Virus record (IMG/VR): IMGVR_UViG_3300036715_000626
Coordinates: 62,001 to 126,000 of that record
Source: a virus
Length of the DNA stretch: 64,000 bases
Strand: one strand, 5' to 3'
Shown: in pieces, positions 1 to 7,576 of the stretch
Numbering within the stretch: position 1 is the stretch's first letter
Layout of the letters: every line of letters begins with the position of its first letter
Translations under genes and position numbers: made by a program
Notes under the pieces: model-generated
The model's input: only the letters and a program-made list of their open reading frames with translations
What the model was told of the DNA's origin: nothing
Databases searched by the model: none

Positions 1-52
1 CGCTAGCACTTAAGCTCGCTATTAGAGCTATTATCAAAAGTAGAGTTTTCAT
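1..52 (-). CDS. Partial CDS: secreted protein N-terminus
   Basis: Only the first 17 codons lie inside the window. They encode a classic signal peptide: Met-Lys-Thr, then a Leu/Ile/Ala run (LLLIIALIA) and small residues (SLSAS). An AAGGA ribosome binding site lies about 8 bases before the ATG at 52. The rest of the gene is off the left edge, so nothing can be said about the mature protein beyond export. Confidence 0.6.
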   Translation of the reverse strand, partial: MKTLLLIIALIASLSAS

Positions 53-90
53 GGTCATCCTTCGTATCATGATTTAGAATCTCTGTATTA

Positions 91-702
91 TTACAGCGAT
101 CCTCCGTCTGGGTCAGTTGGGTCGATTCCTCCGGCGATCAACCTTTCTACATTTTCCCAGGTATCAAGAACACTCAATTTATCGAATACGTCGAGTTCAT
201 TGTCCTTGTCACTATGATGGTAAGAGTAATGCATAGCATACCCTTCGCCATTACCATCAAACTGCAATACCCCATCCATTACCTGCATATATTCCACACT
301 CTCTTTTCCATGTTGTGGGTTATTATTTATATACGTGTCTTGAAATCCGTAACACATGTTACGTTGGTAGAGTTTATCTACCTCTGGATGTGCCATGATG
401 TATTGTTGCATAATTAGATTAGCGCTTGCAAATGCATCGTAGGCGACGGGATATATTACCGTTTGGTTCATATGTGAACCAGTTTTGAACAGCAACGCTT
501 TTGAAGCGTTTATAATGCTGCTGTCATTGAATCTGTTATACATAGTTTTCACAGTATCTACAAATCTACTACCGATGGCTGTTGTATTATCAATAGCTGA
601 TTGTATATTGTTCTGTAAATAGTTTAACAGATTACTATCAGGTTGTTTGTATAACATAGCGTTTAGTGCTAATTCTCCGCCCTTGATAGTATTTACATAC
701 AT
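91..702 (-). CDS. Conserved-looking hypothetical protein, 203 aa
   Basis: I do not recognise this soluble 203-residue protein. It has a helical N-terminal half, an aromatic and His-rich middle (YAMHYSYHHSDKD) and an acidic Pro/Asp C-terminus (DPTDPDGG). The AAGGAGG ribosome binding site before the ATG is strong. The gene has its own TATATTATT-type promoter about 100 bases upstream and a long leader with a hairpin near 735-753. This is the same arrangement as the non-virion RNAP and chimallin-candidate genes, so I infer early expression. Function unknown. Confidence 0.8.
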   Translation of the reverse strand: MYVNTIKGGELALNAMLYKQPDSNLLNYLQNNIQSAIDNTTAIGSRFVDTVKTMYNRFNDSSIINASKALLFKTGSHMNQTVIYPVAYDAFASANLIMQQYIMAHPEVDKLYQRNMCYGFQDTYINNNPQHGKESVEYMQVMDGVLQFDGNGEGYAMHYSYHHSDKDNELDVFDKLSVLDTWENVERLIAGGIDPTDPDGGSL

Positions 703-734
703 AATATTAACCTCCTTGTGGTCATTTATAACCT

Positions 735-753
735 TTCTACAAAAAAATTGTAG
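735..753 (-). promoter_or_regulatory. Leader hairpin before the 203-aa gene
   Basis: On the minus strand TCTACAA pairs with TTGTAGA across a short T loop, about 25 bases before the ribosome binding site of the gene starting at 702. A second palindrome, GTTGCGCAAC (774-783), lies further upstream in the same leader. Comparable palindromes precede three other early-type genes. Confidence 0.4.
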
Positions 754-800
754 AGCTTTATTTAATAAGTCCGTTGCGCAACAGGCTTAGGATGGTTAGT

Positions 801-830
801 CCTATATTAATAATATATGGTTATAATAAA
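801..830 (-). promoter_or_regulatory. Early-type promoter (TATATTATT)
   Basis: The minus strand reads AACCATATATTATTAATATAG just after the terminator at 828-872 and before the gene at 702. The core TATATTATT recurs upstream of many minus-strand genes here and resembles the phiKZ early promoter TATATTAC. The start site has not been mapped. Confidence 0.6.
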
Positions 831-872
831 ATAAAAAAATATACACATAGCTACTGGTATTACCAGTAGCTA
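828..872 (-). terminator. Intrinsic terminator
   Basis: An 11-bp perfect stem (TAGCTACTGGT with ACCAGTAGCTA, loop of 3) is followed on the minus strand by a tract with seven T. It lies 26 bases past the stop of the gene at 898-1353. Confidence 0.85.
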
Positions 873-897
873 CATCTTTTATCAGTACATGGTGTAA

Positions 898-1353
898 TTA
901 TACCTTAGTCACATTAAGCAAAGTGAGTAGTTTAGTAACCATGTCCGGAGCTTGTTTTCTAAGCTGGTTGTTCTTATTAAAAACTCCAGCTACGCCATTC
1001 TTAACAAACTTATGTTTTTTGTCCTTAGGTATTCTATATGGTAAATTATCCACTTGTTGATAGACTCCCCAAACAGGACTATCCGTAACTTCAGAACACT
1101 TTTTAAAAGTACCAGTTTCTAAATTAACTACAATGCAACCTCTTTCACGTACCAACATCAAAGCTTTCTCTCTAGTAAAATTATCATCACCTGTAGTATT
1201 GATAACGTTCACTACGTCATTAACCATAACCTCACTATTACCAACTGAATCGGACCCATTTGTTGCATATAAAACATCTGCTTTACTACCGTATCTTGAG
1301 TGCAGTGTTATCTTTTTATTCTCAGTAAGCCTGTTGACTAATGCTGGTTTCAT
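898..1353 (-). CDS. Hypothetical protein, 151 aa
   Basis: A basic 151-residue protein with no family I recognise. It has an AAAGGAA ribosome binding site before ATG and lies directly downstream of the 3' exon of the RNAP beta' gene, separated by a terminator. The C-terminus is Lys/Leu-rich. It has no membrane segment or cysteine cluster. Its position suggests an accessory early gene; its role is unknown. Confidence 0.75.
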   Translation of the reverse strand: MKPALVNRLTENKKITLHSRYGSKADVLYATNGSDSVGNSEVMVNDVVNVINTTGDDNFTREKALMLVRERGCIVVNLETGTFKKCSEVTDSPVWGVYQQVDNLPYRIPKDKKHKFVKNGVAGVFNKNNQLRKQAPDMVTKLLTLLNVTKV

Positions 1354-1364
1354 AACTTTCCTTT

Positions 1365-1411
1365 ATTAAAAAATACTGTAACTACTGGCAGGAAATCCTG
1401 CCAGTAGTTAC
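1365..1411 (-). terminator. Intrinsic terminator of the split RNAP gene
   Basis: A 15-16 bp perfect inverted repeat (1378-1411, GTAACTACTGGCAGGA and its complement) is followed on the minus strand by AGTATTTTTTAAT. The TAA stop of the upstream RNAP 3' exon (1408-1410) lies inside the outer part of the stem. Confidence 0.85.
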
Positions 1412-4400
1412 ATGTTAACTGTATTTAACAGTTTTGATATTGTATCATCTACTAGATTCTCCGAATCGTCGCTAAGATAATTAGATAAAATACTATTAGC
1501 AGGAGCTAATAAAGTTAAGTTACCTGATACGCTATATGGTTTGGATAAATCTGGGATATTGTAAAACGGTCTAAGTGTTTTAAACTCTTCTGTTAGAAGA
1601 TTATCTAACAAGATAGTGAAGTTTAATTCTCTCTTATTCACATAATACGTTACTATTACGTCGCGGCTTTACCCGCTGCTCGATCTTTCGACCGATGACT
1701 GTGTTTTACACAGAAAACCCTCTTAAGGGTGAGTAGACTATATCTTATTTTTGATTGTTTTGTGTTCAAGTCTTCTGATCTTAATATGGGGGTGATCAGA
1801 AAGACTCACTAATTCTTCTAAACTGTGTCTAAGTAAGTACGAGTTTATGTTTGATCTTGGATTACCAGCATCTTTAAATACTCCTAAATACATAGCTAAT
1901 CTGAAGTTACCAAATACATAAAATACTTGTTTACCTTCTTCTCTATTACTATCAATGACTTCATATGTAGCAGCACTAATATCTACATTGTATCTACTGT
2001 TTACTACCTCTTCTTCAGTATAGTTTTTCCAAGTAAAGTCATTAACAGATGATTTTATACCATAGCCTTTAATTATCCAAGACTCATTGCATGTAGACGA
2101 TTTAGCTAATGCCGTACTAATCCTGTGATTATTTACTTGGTTGGATACCGGCTCTTTTGTTAACAAGAAATCAGATACTTCATCAATAGTGTTTAACACT
2201 ATTTCTTCTTTAAGTGTATAATCATACAGATAGTAAAAATGATCTCTCTTGATATATGGTTTAGACAACCATGTTTCTCTTGCTAATATAACTTCTTCTT
2301 TATTAACACTGTTGGGTATTTTAGTAACATCCATAGTTGGAGTAACTAGATAACCCATGGTGTATATATAACCATCTCGATTAAGAAACTTAGATAAATA
2401 TCCAATGGACATACCTGTATTATAAGATACCAACATCATACTGTTATACATAGTCCATGTCTCATCAAGTACATCATATACCCACATCTCCACAGCAGCT
2501 TTACCACTGGTATTAACAGGTCCTAAAACAAACTTATCCTTTAGAGATATAATATACCTATTTAGAATAGGATACTTATCAGAATGTTTTATATGCGATA
2601 CGATAGCTAATGGATTGACATTCAAATATTTAGACATTCTACTAATAGACATAAAAGTTTTTTCAGTATTATCCAGTATATCTTTAACAGTGACTATTGC
2701 ACTGTTCGTCCATAACCCGCTATCAACTGCGTGATTGGTATTCTCTTTACGAGTATTCCAAGCCAAATTCCAAATCCTATTATTTTGTTTATTTCCATCT
2801 TCATGATTAACAGTTGGTTTATTTTCTGGATTAGGTATCCATGCTAAAGCAACCATTCTGTGTACTTTTCTAGGGTTCCTAGCTAAGGTATCAGATGTTA
2901 ATGTGGCGTTAACATAACCATCCGGATCTAGGCTTGTTTTTAAAAGCCCTCCAGTAATAACCCGCAGTCTACCTATATTACTAGCTTCGTAACCTTTATA
3001 CCCGAGCACTGGTTTCCAGAGTTCATTTTTTAATTCCTCCTCTGTATAAGGAATGTGTTTACTTCGTATTACCACTATATTCCTTTTTTAACAAACAACA
3101 CCCCCGTATTATTTGTTCCTTTTATAAAACAATCAAAATCCTTCCGTTTCGATTTAAGGGATTTGATACCCACCCACTTGGGCCCTACTCTACTCCGTTG
3201 AGTACTTATTAGTACCGAGAGCGTCTATAGCTCTCTCATACACTGTCGTGCGTCGTTTCGATAGTCGTTGAGCACATCTCTTCATCTTACATGCTAAGAG
3301 ACTTCGCTGCGTCGATTCCCAAATCCTGATGAGTTTTTACCATTCCTTTATTTCCATTATTACGGTTAAGGTTGTTATACTCTGTTTCCAGGTATAAGTG
3401 GTATCATCAAGCTCTAACGGGGTCCCCGCAATTAGGAAGGTTATTTTACTACGCATCACTGCGTAGGGAGACAAATTATTCTTTATCTCCATCAAAGTCA
3501 GCATTGGACGACTTAGCGATGAGACCCGAGATACCAATAGTGTTATCATAGGTATCTGTTTTAAACTTACCTATATACACTGCTTGTGATGAACCTTGTA
3601 GTAGACTTGGATTCCGTTGTGCTAAGACCATAATCTTTCTGTCAGGCGCTTCGTTAATGAGTTCCTGTAACAGTTCATCGATAAGCGGTATGTACCGTTT
3701 AACCGCGTCAAACAGCATGTTACTTGCTTTCTTATACGTCATTTTACGTTGATTAACCAACTTGTTTATAAGATGAGGTCTAAACGCAGTTACTCCGATA
3801 GCCCAAGGTACCCATATCTCGTCATGACGATGTTTACCAGGGATACTTGTAATAACTGATCTGAAAGTAAAATGTGATCTTGCTCCGTATACATGCTTAC
3901 GAAATAATCCTACTTTCTTAGTAATATACCGTTCATAGTAGTTATGATACAATGAAGCTAATTTAGAAATAACTACCGATGTATGAGATGCATTTTTACG
4001 ATGGCTTTGTTTCTCACTTGTAGAGTTAATCTTAATCCACGTCATAACAACATCAATAACATCCGATACCGCTAAGTTAATAAATTTACCTTTAGTGGTA
4101 TTTTCCATAACGAAGAGTTTCTTATTGATAATCGGTAAATAGTTACTGAAGATGAGATCCTTTTGATGGGTATACATGTCCAATAACAAATACAAGTTAT
4201 CTTGTTTATCGATATCTTTAAACTTAGCATGGTTCATCAGATACTGAATGATTTCAGGGAGTTTGATAATAAAGTTCTTATAAGAACGTTCTACCATAAT
4301 CTCTTTGATACCATGAGTAAAGTTTTGGAGTTCCACCGGTGGGTTATACATTGGATCAGTCATCCATCGTACATAATCGATTTTCTTATCGAGAATGTTA

Positions 4401-4732
4401 CGTAGCATCAACCAGTAAGCTGGGTTGATAAATTCTAACCCATCTTCTAATTTTTCTAACCAAAGCATAGGATCTACTTTTTCATGCACTTCTTTACAGA
4501 CAGTACCGCATGAACTACATACTTTTTCAAGTAGATAGCGACCTTTAAGGTTACCACAATCACAGGAAGGAATAGTAGATAGTATATCACTGTCATAAAC
4601 AGTAATCAGTTGGTTGTTAACTTCTTCGATGTCATCTACTGAGAAATGATCTAGGTTGTTAACGATTACTTTAAACCCTGTGGAGTGTGCGAAGAATTCG
4701 TCGAAATTGACTAAACGTTGTGTGATAGCCAT
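1408..4732 (-). CDS. Non-virion RNA polymerase beta' N-terminal subunit, split by a group I intron
   Basis: Exon 1 is 4732-3485 (416 codons) and exon 2 is 1647-1408 (79 codons), giving 495 residues after splicing. Exon 1 has the beta' zinc module (C57, C59, C72, C75; CDCG...CSSCG), a segment like the beta' Arg-Asn-Pro region (VLAQRNPSLL) and the catalytic Mg-binding NADFDGD at 412-416. The intron follows this motif directly; without splicing the frame stops two codons later (K-E-stop). Exon 2 continues in frame with YYVNKREL. A second beta'-N gene with the virion gene order lies at 49787-51415, so this copy most likely belongs to the non-virion polymerase (phiKZ gp74-like). The start ATG has an AAAGGAG site and an early-type promoter. 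Exon boundaries are inferred from P1 pairing, the terminal G and frame. Confidence 0.85.
1648..3484 (-). other. Group I self-splicing intron (1837 nt) with HNH ORF
   Basis: At the 5' splice site, exon GGAGAT (3490-3485) pairs with the intron guide GTCTCC (3472-3467) in six pairs ending in the expected U-G wobble. Core elements follow in order: P-like AATTGCGGGGACCCC (about 3415-3433), Q-like AATCGACGCAGCGAAG (about 3302-3319), R-like GCTCAACGACTATCG (3273-3259) and S-like AAGATATAGTC (1746-1736). R (GACTA) and S (TAGTC) can form P7. The intron ends with G at 1648, and exon bases ATTAT can pair with AATAAT-region bases in the P1 loop as P10. The HNH ORF occupies the P8-side loop and its stop codon lies inside S. 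Confidence 0.85.
1738..3075 (-). CDS. Intron-encoded HNH homing endonuclease (NUMOD4-HNH)
   Basis: This 445-residue protein begins with a NUMOD4-type segment (WKPVLGYKGYEASNIGRLR), then an HNH_3-type domain containing VHRMVALAWIPNP and VNHEDGNKQNNRIWNLAW (His, Asn and His ligands visible). A long C-terminal part probably recognises DNA. The start is GTG at 3075 with an AAAGGAATAT site. It lies wholly inside the group I intron and its TAG overlaps the intron S element. It would cut intronless RNAP alleles at the insertion site, which encodes DFDGD. phiKZ also carries an intron endonuclease in a polymerase gene, but in beta. Confidence 0.9.
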   Translation of the reverse strand: MVIRSKHIPYTEEELKNELWKPVLGYKGYEASNIGRLRVITGGLLKTSLDPDGYVNATLTSDTLARNPRKVHRMVALAWIPNPENKPTVNHEDGNKQNNRIWNLAWNTRKENTNHAVDSGLWTNSAIVTVKDILDNTEKTFMSISRMSKYLNVNPLAIVSHIKHSDKYPILNRYIISLKDKFVLGPVNTSGKAAVEMWVYDVLDETWTMYNSMMLVSYNTGMSIGYLSKFLNRDGYIYTMGYLVTPTMDVTKIPNSVNKEEVILARETWLSKPYIKRDHFYYLYDYTLKEEIVLNTIDEVSDFLLTKEPVSNQVNNHRISTALAKSSTCNESWIIKGYGIKSSVNDFTWKNYTEEEVVNSRYNVDISAATYEVIDSNREEGKQVFYVFGNFRLAMYLGVFKDAGNPRSNINSYLLRHSLEELVSLSDHPHIKIRRLEHKTIKNKI

Positions 4733-4761
4733 TATGTTCTCCTTTGACTTTAGATATTACC

Positions 4762-4771
4762 TTGCGCAAGA
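4762..4771 (-). promoter_or_regulatory. Leader palindrome before the RNAP gene
   Basis: CTTGCGCAAG, a perfect 10-base palindrome, lies between the promoter and the AAAGGAG site of the gene starting at 4732. The leader of the gene at 702 has the near-identical GTTGCGCAAC. Confidence 0.35.
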
Positions 4772-4810
4772 TAATAGGAATACAACAATTGTTTATAGCA
4801 AAAGGTTCCT

Positions 4811-4830
4811 GCATAAATAATATATGTTTA
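4811..4830 (-). promoter_or_regulatory. Early-type promoter for non-virion RNAP beta'
   Basis: Minus-strand TAAACATATATTATTTATGC lies 80 bases before the RNAP start, directly downstream of the terminator at 4836-4878. It carries the shared TATATTATT core. It fits transcription of the second polymerase by the injected virion polymerase. Confidence 0.6.
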
Positions 4831-4835
4831 AAAAT

Positions 4836-4878
4836 AAATAAAAAAAGATAACCCTCACAACACCTAGGTGTTGTGAGG
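4836..4878 (-). terminator. Intrinsic terminator
   Basis: A 26-base perfect palindrome (4853-4878, CCTCACAACACCT and its complement) is followed on the minus strand by GGTTATCTTTTTTTATTT. It ends the small gene at 4882-4965. Confidence 0.85.
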
Positions 4879-4881
4879 TAT

Positions 4882-4965
4882 TCATTGTAGATCACCACAA
4901 CCTTCTACAGGACAGAACCCTGTAAATCCTTCGATACGAGTTATTGTAATCAGCGGCTCTTCCAT
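4882..4965 (-). CDS. Mini-protein, 27 aa, with a Cys pair
   Basis: A 27-codon reading frame sits alone between two terminators, so a gene is expected here. It starts at ATG 4965 after a TAAGGG-type site and ends TGA four bases before the next palindrome. The sequence is acidic and ends with two cysteines (FCPVEGCGDLQ) that could bind metal. No family is recognised. Confidence rests on the context and the ribosome binding site. Confidence 0.5.
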   Translation of the reverse strand: MEEPLITITRIEGFTGFCPVEGCGDLQ

Positions 4966-4998
4966 TGTAATACCCTTATTAATTATATCACAAATATA

Positions 4999-5040
4999 CC
5001 AAAAAAATAATAGTAGGTAACGGGATGTCCCGTTACCTAC
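4999..5040 (-). terminator. Intrinsic terminator
   Basis: A 13-bp perfect stem (GTAGGTAACGGGA, loop TG) is followed on the minus strand by TATTATTTTTTTGG. It lies 10 bases past the stop of the 160-aa gene. Its core resembles that of the terminator at 14288-14332. Confidence 0.9.
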
Positions 5041-5050
5041 GTATATTGTT

Positions 5051-5533
5051 CTATTCGATAATAAAATTATCTAATATCTCGGTAGACTTTAAAGCAGATC
5101 TCTGGACAGTTAAGTTAAACTTTACTTTAATATACTCTTTAGTATTAAGAATCATAATACGCATAAGCACGCATATGAAATCATAATCCGATGGTAAACC
5201 AGGTAACTCATCAACAATAGTGTCAGGAAAATTAAGGTATACTACCTTAACATTTTTATGCGTTACAGCATACTCTATCCTATTAAGAAGTTTTTCCATA
5301 GAAGAAACTTCCGTTAGGATTAGATTCTTATTATTTACCTCGTCAACTGTATAACCGTGTTTGACGAAATCGGTACCGAGTTTATCTAAACCAGACATAC
5401 ATTCAAAATATACTGATTCTTCATTAGTTTCACGTATATTTTGAATCGCATCTTTAACCATATCCATGTTTGTATTTACTTCATAGTCTTCTAACAGATA
5501 GACTGTTATATTGCTAAATTCGATTTTTTGCAT
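5051..5533 (-). CDS. Hypothetical protein, 160 aa
   Basis: An acidic soluble protein of 160 residues with alternating helix and strand character and an AAAAGGAT site before ATG. It is the last gene of a three-gene minus-strand run (HD protein, zinc ribbon, this gene) ending at the terminator at 4999-5040. I see no motif. Operon position suggests joint expression with the HD-domain protein. Confidence 0.75.
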   Translation of the reverse strand: MQKIEFSNITVYLLEDYEVNTNMDMVKDAIQNIRETNEESVYFECMSGLDKLGTDFVKHGYTVDEVNNKNLILTEVSSMEKLLNRIEYAVTHKNVKVVYLNFPDTIVDELPGLPSDYDFICVLMRIMILNTKEYIKVKFNLTVQRSALKSTEILDNFIIE

Positions 5534-5561
5534 TTTTTATCCTTTTAATAATAAGTATTAA

Positions 5562-5765
5562 CTACTTAACTATATCATCATAGATCGCTCTGGCTACAGA
5601 GTGTACTACAATACCACACTTATTAACATCCAAAACACAGCTACCACGTTCTTTTTCTTTCGTACGTGATATGTTAATGTATGTTACTAAATTACTACTG
5701 CTACATGCCGGACATACTTTATAATGTCTAGGAACTAACGCCTGACAACTATTACACTTTTTCAT
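5562..5765 (-). CDS. Small zinc-ribbon protein, 67 aa
   Basis: Two CxxC knuckles are plain: C4-x2-C7 (KKCNSCQ) and C18-x2-C21 (VCPACSS), as in a rubredoxin-like zinc ribbon. A basic stretch follows (SRTKEKERG). It lies nine bases downstream of the HD-domain gene and upstream of the 160-aa gene. Such small ribbons often bind nucleic acid or polymerase; here that is inference. Confidence 0.75.
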   Translation of the reverse strand: MKKCNSCQALVPRHYKVCPACSSSNLVTYINISRTKEKERGSCVLDVNKCGIVVHSVARAIYDDIVK

Positions 5766-5774
5766 TGCACCTAC

Positions 5775-6476
5775 TTACATAATATCGCTTAATGTCGATA
5801 ACGTAATTAGATTAACTAAAGAACCTAATTCACTATCGCTATAGCTTTCTAACTTACTCCAGAGTTCTTCCAACTCAACTTTGTAATGCTCTACATATTC
5901 AGTATCATTGGTTATATAGCCAGTTCTACTGTATTTAGCCTTAAGATGATCGATAATGTACTTGATTTTTTCACCATAGGCGTCTAAAGAATCTTTAATA
6001 TCGGTAGGAAATTTATTAGACTTAACCATGCGTGAAATGATTGCCTGCAAATCCGGTCTACCTTTATCAGCGATTCTCAGTATTTTACTGTAAATAGAAC
6101 TTGATGATGTAACACTACTAGCTCGGTGCTCACGAACAGCATTCTCTATAATACAGAGTTCATCACTATTAAACATCTTTAGATATTTATCAGAGATATT
6201 TTTAACATAATCACCAGCTAAATCATGATGTTCCTTACGATTTTCATAAACTTTGATATCGTGAAGATACGCACACATGAAAATAATATGGTAATCGATT
6301 GAAGGTGATTTTAGTTTACACGCTAGCATAGCCATATTTTTATAAACATCATCTGCGTGATCGATCTGATGACCTAGATCGTTATGTATATAAAAGGTAT
6401 GTCTATAGTACTCCCTGGCTTCTTTTTGCCATTGATTTCTAAAATACGCCTCTATGGGTATATTTCTATTGCTCAT
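5775..6476 (-). CDS. HD-domain phosphohydrolase-like protein, 233 aa
   Basis: The metal-binding HD signature is readable: H40 in HQIDHADD, H72-D73 in AYLHDIKV and H83/H84 in KEHHD, with a conserved helical context. HD proteins are metal-dependent phosphohydrolases acting on nucleotides or signalling nucleotides. The exact substrate cannot be assigned. It is first in a three-gene run with an AAAGGA site before ATG 6476. Cleavage of host signalling nucleotides is possible but unproven. Confidence 0.8.
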   Translation of the reverse strand: MSNRNIPIEAYFRNQWQKEAREYYRHTFYIHNDLGHQIDHADDVYKNMAMLACKLKSPSIDYHIIFMCAYLHDIKVYENRKEHHDLAGDYVKNISDKYLKMFNSDELCIIENAVREHRASSVTSSSSIYSKILRIADKGRPDLQAIISRMVKSNKFPTDIKDSLDAYGEKIKYIIDHLKAKYSRTGYITNDTEYVEHYKVELEELWSKLESYSDSELGSLVNLITLSTLSDIM

Positions 6477-6505
6477 GATTTTCCTTTAAGTCTTTAAGAT
6501 AAGAT

Positions 6506-6549
6506 ATGTCTATACCAGGATACCGATTACGGTATCCTGGTATAGACAT
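6506..6549. promoter_or_regulatory. Perfect 20-bp hairpin upstream of the HD gene
   Basis: A 20-bp perfect inverted repeat (ATGTCTATACCAGGATACCG and its complement) closes on loop ATTA. It lies between the terminator at 6552-6590 and the HD gene start. No strong T tract follows on either strand, so it may be a leader structure or RNA-processing site rather than a terminator. Confidence 0.6.
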
Positions 6550-6551
6550 CA

Positions 6552-6590
6552 GTAAAAAATATTCAAATCCCGGAGTGCGCCCGAGATTTG
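6552..6590 (-). terminator. Intrinsic terminator of the RNA block
   Basis: An 11-bp stem (CAAATCTCGGG with TCCGGGATTTG, loop CGCAC) is followed on the minus strand by AATATTTTTTA. It ends transcription coming from the tRNA/structured-RNA region. Confidence 0.85.
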
Positions 6591-6592
6591 GT

Positions 6593-6832
6593 TTAAAAAG
6601 GGGCAGCATATTTTTTATTATACTCTCCGTAAGACTTAACTATCGGAGAGTCCAGAGTTTCTTTTATCGCTAAGTATATCTCAACTACAGCGGTGAATAC
6701 ATCTGAATTGTTTTCTAATTGAAGCGTCCAACAATTAGAAACACTTAAACAGTTTAAATATCCGTGAGTTATCGAACGCGTAAGGCGTAAACCCGATACC
6801 GATACTACATCGCGATGAGGTAGCCTGACCAA
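6593..6832 (-). CDS. Doubtful small ORF, 79 aa
   Basis: An open frame ends three bases before a strong terminator, and its last 40 residues look protein-like (VVEIYLAIKETLDSP). There is no in-frame ATG; the only start is TTG without a ribosome binding site, and the 5' half overlaps structured-RNA sequence. It may be a real gene with a non-standard start, a remnant, or chance. Confidence 0.25.
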   Translation of the reverse strand: MVRLPHRDVVSVSGLRLTRSITHGYLNCLSVSNCWTLQLENNSDVFTAVVEIYLAIKETLDSPIVKSYGEYNKKYAAPF

Positions 6833-6875
6833 CCGCGAAATACCGGCAACGAATACTTAAATAAACTGTTTAAAT

Positions 6876-6968
6876 GGGGTCTATCACGCGCCGTTTAACG
6901 CCGGCCAATAAGCCGGCTGATCGGCACGTATAGAACACCAGTCAATGTTAATATAACACTCAATGGTA
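6876..6968 (-). ncRNA. Structured RNA element, copy A
   Basis: The 33-base segment 6936-6968 is 29/33 identical to 7651-7683. In both, an AGTG(Y)...(R)CATT hairpin is conserved with a compensatory T-A to C-G change. Downstream, GCCGGC TTATTG GCCGGC forms a hairpin inside an imperfect long stem made by the GGTGTTCTATACGTGCCG region and its partner ending GACCCC. It has no coding potential and lies in a promoter-to-terminator transcript with tRNA genes. Function unknown. Confidence 0.5.
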
Positions 6969-7049
6969 TTCTTATGTTATCCACTCGACTAATACTTATT
7001 GTACCGTCAAGCTTTTCGAATATGATGCATTTCATTTCTAACTGATAAC

Positions 7050-7123
7050 TGGTTAGACTAGACAGATTCAAACTGTCGACCTCTGTAGGGTGATACAGTG
7101 CTCTATCGCTGAGCTATAGCCTT
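7050..7123 (-). tRNA. Aberrant tRNA, Val(CAC)-like, 6-base anticodon loop
   Basis: It has a standard D arm (GCTC-AGCGATA-GAGC), variable AGGTC, T arm (GACAG-TTTGAAT-CTGTC), acceptor AAGGCTA/TAGTCTA (six of seven pairs, A-A at the first) and an encoded ACCA end. The anticodon arm is CTGTA-TCACCC-TACAG, with six loop bases instead of seven; with a 4-bp stem the loop would be eight. The nearest identity is valine (CAC). It may be inactive, a decoy or a non-standard decoder. Confidence 0.65.
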
Positions 7124-7133
7124 GTATGTTGTC

Positions 7134-7184
7134 ATACAGGCTTGCAATTCCTACATTGTCAGATTTTTGTCTGTGGGCCTGTAT
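7134..7184 (-). ncRNA. Structured spacer between tRNAs
   Basis: An 8-bp stem (ATACAGGC with GCCTGTAT) encloses a smaller CAGA...TCTG hairpin. It lies between the two tRNA genes and may be an RNA-processing element. Confidence 0.35.
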
Positions 7185-7223
7185 AACTGGTGTCATTACT
7201 GACATAAAAAAGTTGCCTGTGCG

Positions 7224-7314
7224 TGGTGGGTGCGGTAGGATTCGAACCTACGACGTTTCTTTAAATGTGGTCGATTATGAGTCGACAGGGCTCGACCGCT
7301 GCCCGTACACACCC
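7224..7314 (-). tRNA. Class II tRNA with CAU anticodon
   Basis: It has a complete cloverleaf: acceptor GGGTGTG/CGCACCC (all paired, one G-T), D stem GGGC/GCCC with loop AGCGGTCGA, anticodon stem GTCGA/TCGAC with loop CTCATAA (anticodon CAT), T arm GTAGG-TTCGAAT-CCTAC, and encoded ACCA. The variable region is 18 bases and can form a hairpin. Long variable arms belong to Leu, Ser and Tyr tRNAs, and the D loop looks Ser/Tyr-like, so a CAU anticodon here is odd. Confidence 0.85.
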
Positions 7315-7362
7315 AGTATAAATACTTCCTGTGATAATTTGCAACTTATTCACAGGTTGTAC

Positions 7363-7400
7363 TGGTAGGATATGAGCTGCATGTACTACCATTCATGCAG
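7363..7400 (-). ncRNA. Candidate H-type pseudoknot
   Basis: On the minus strand CTGCATG (7400-7394) pairs with CATGCAG (7383-7377), and TGGTAG (7391-7386) inside that loop pairs with CTACCA (7368-7363) beyond it: two perfect stems of 7 and 6 bp in pseudoknot order. A partly exclusive outer helix (ACTGG with CCAGT) is also possible. There is no ORF. Confidence 0.45.
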
Positions 7401-7576
7401 ATGAGCTGGTCCAGTTGACCCGATATAAAAAGATAGTTTGCTCAACACGTATCTTAACTTAAGTACACTCGATTATTGTCACAGCTCTAAGCAGTAACTC
7501 ACACAGTGCGTACAAAACATCTTACTCAAGGATGCTTCGGGTGACGTATATGTTGTTGAATACCAAAATGCTAGCT

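Noticed and set aside
3476-4732. RNAP beta' gene as a simple truncated or broken gene
   Set aside because: The frame stops just two codons past DFDGD, but a group I core, P1 pairing and an in-frame 3' exon explain it better.
6561-6590. Possible tRNA T arm (ATTCAAATCCCGG)
   Set aside because: The segment forms an 11-bp stem followed by a T tract and has no D or anticodon arm, so it is a terminator.
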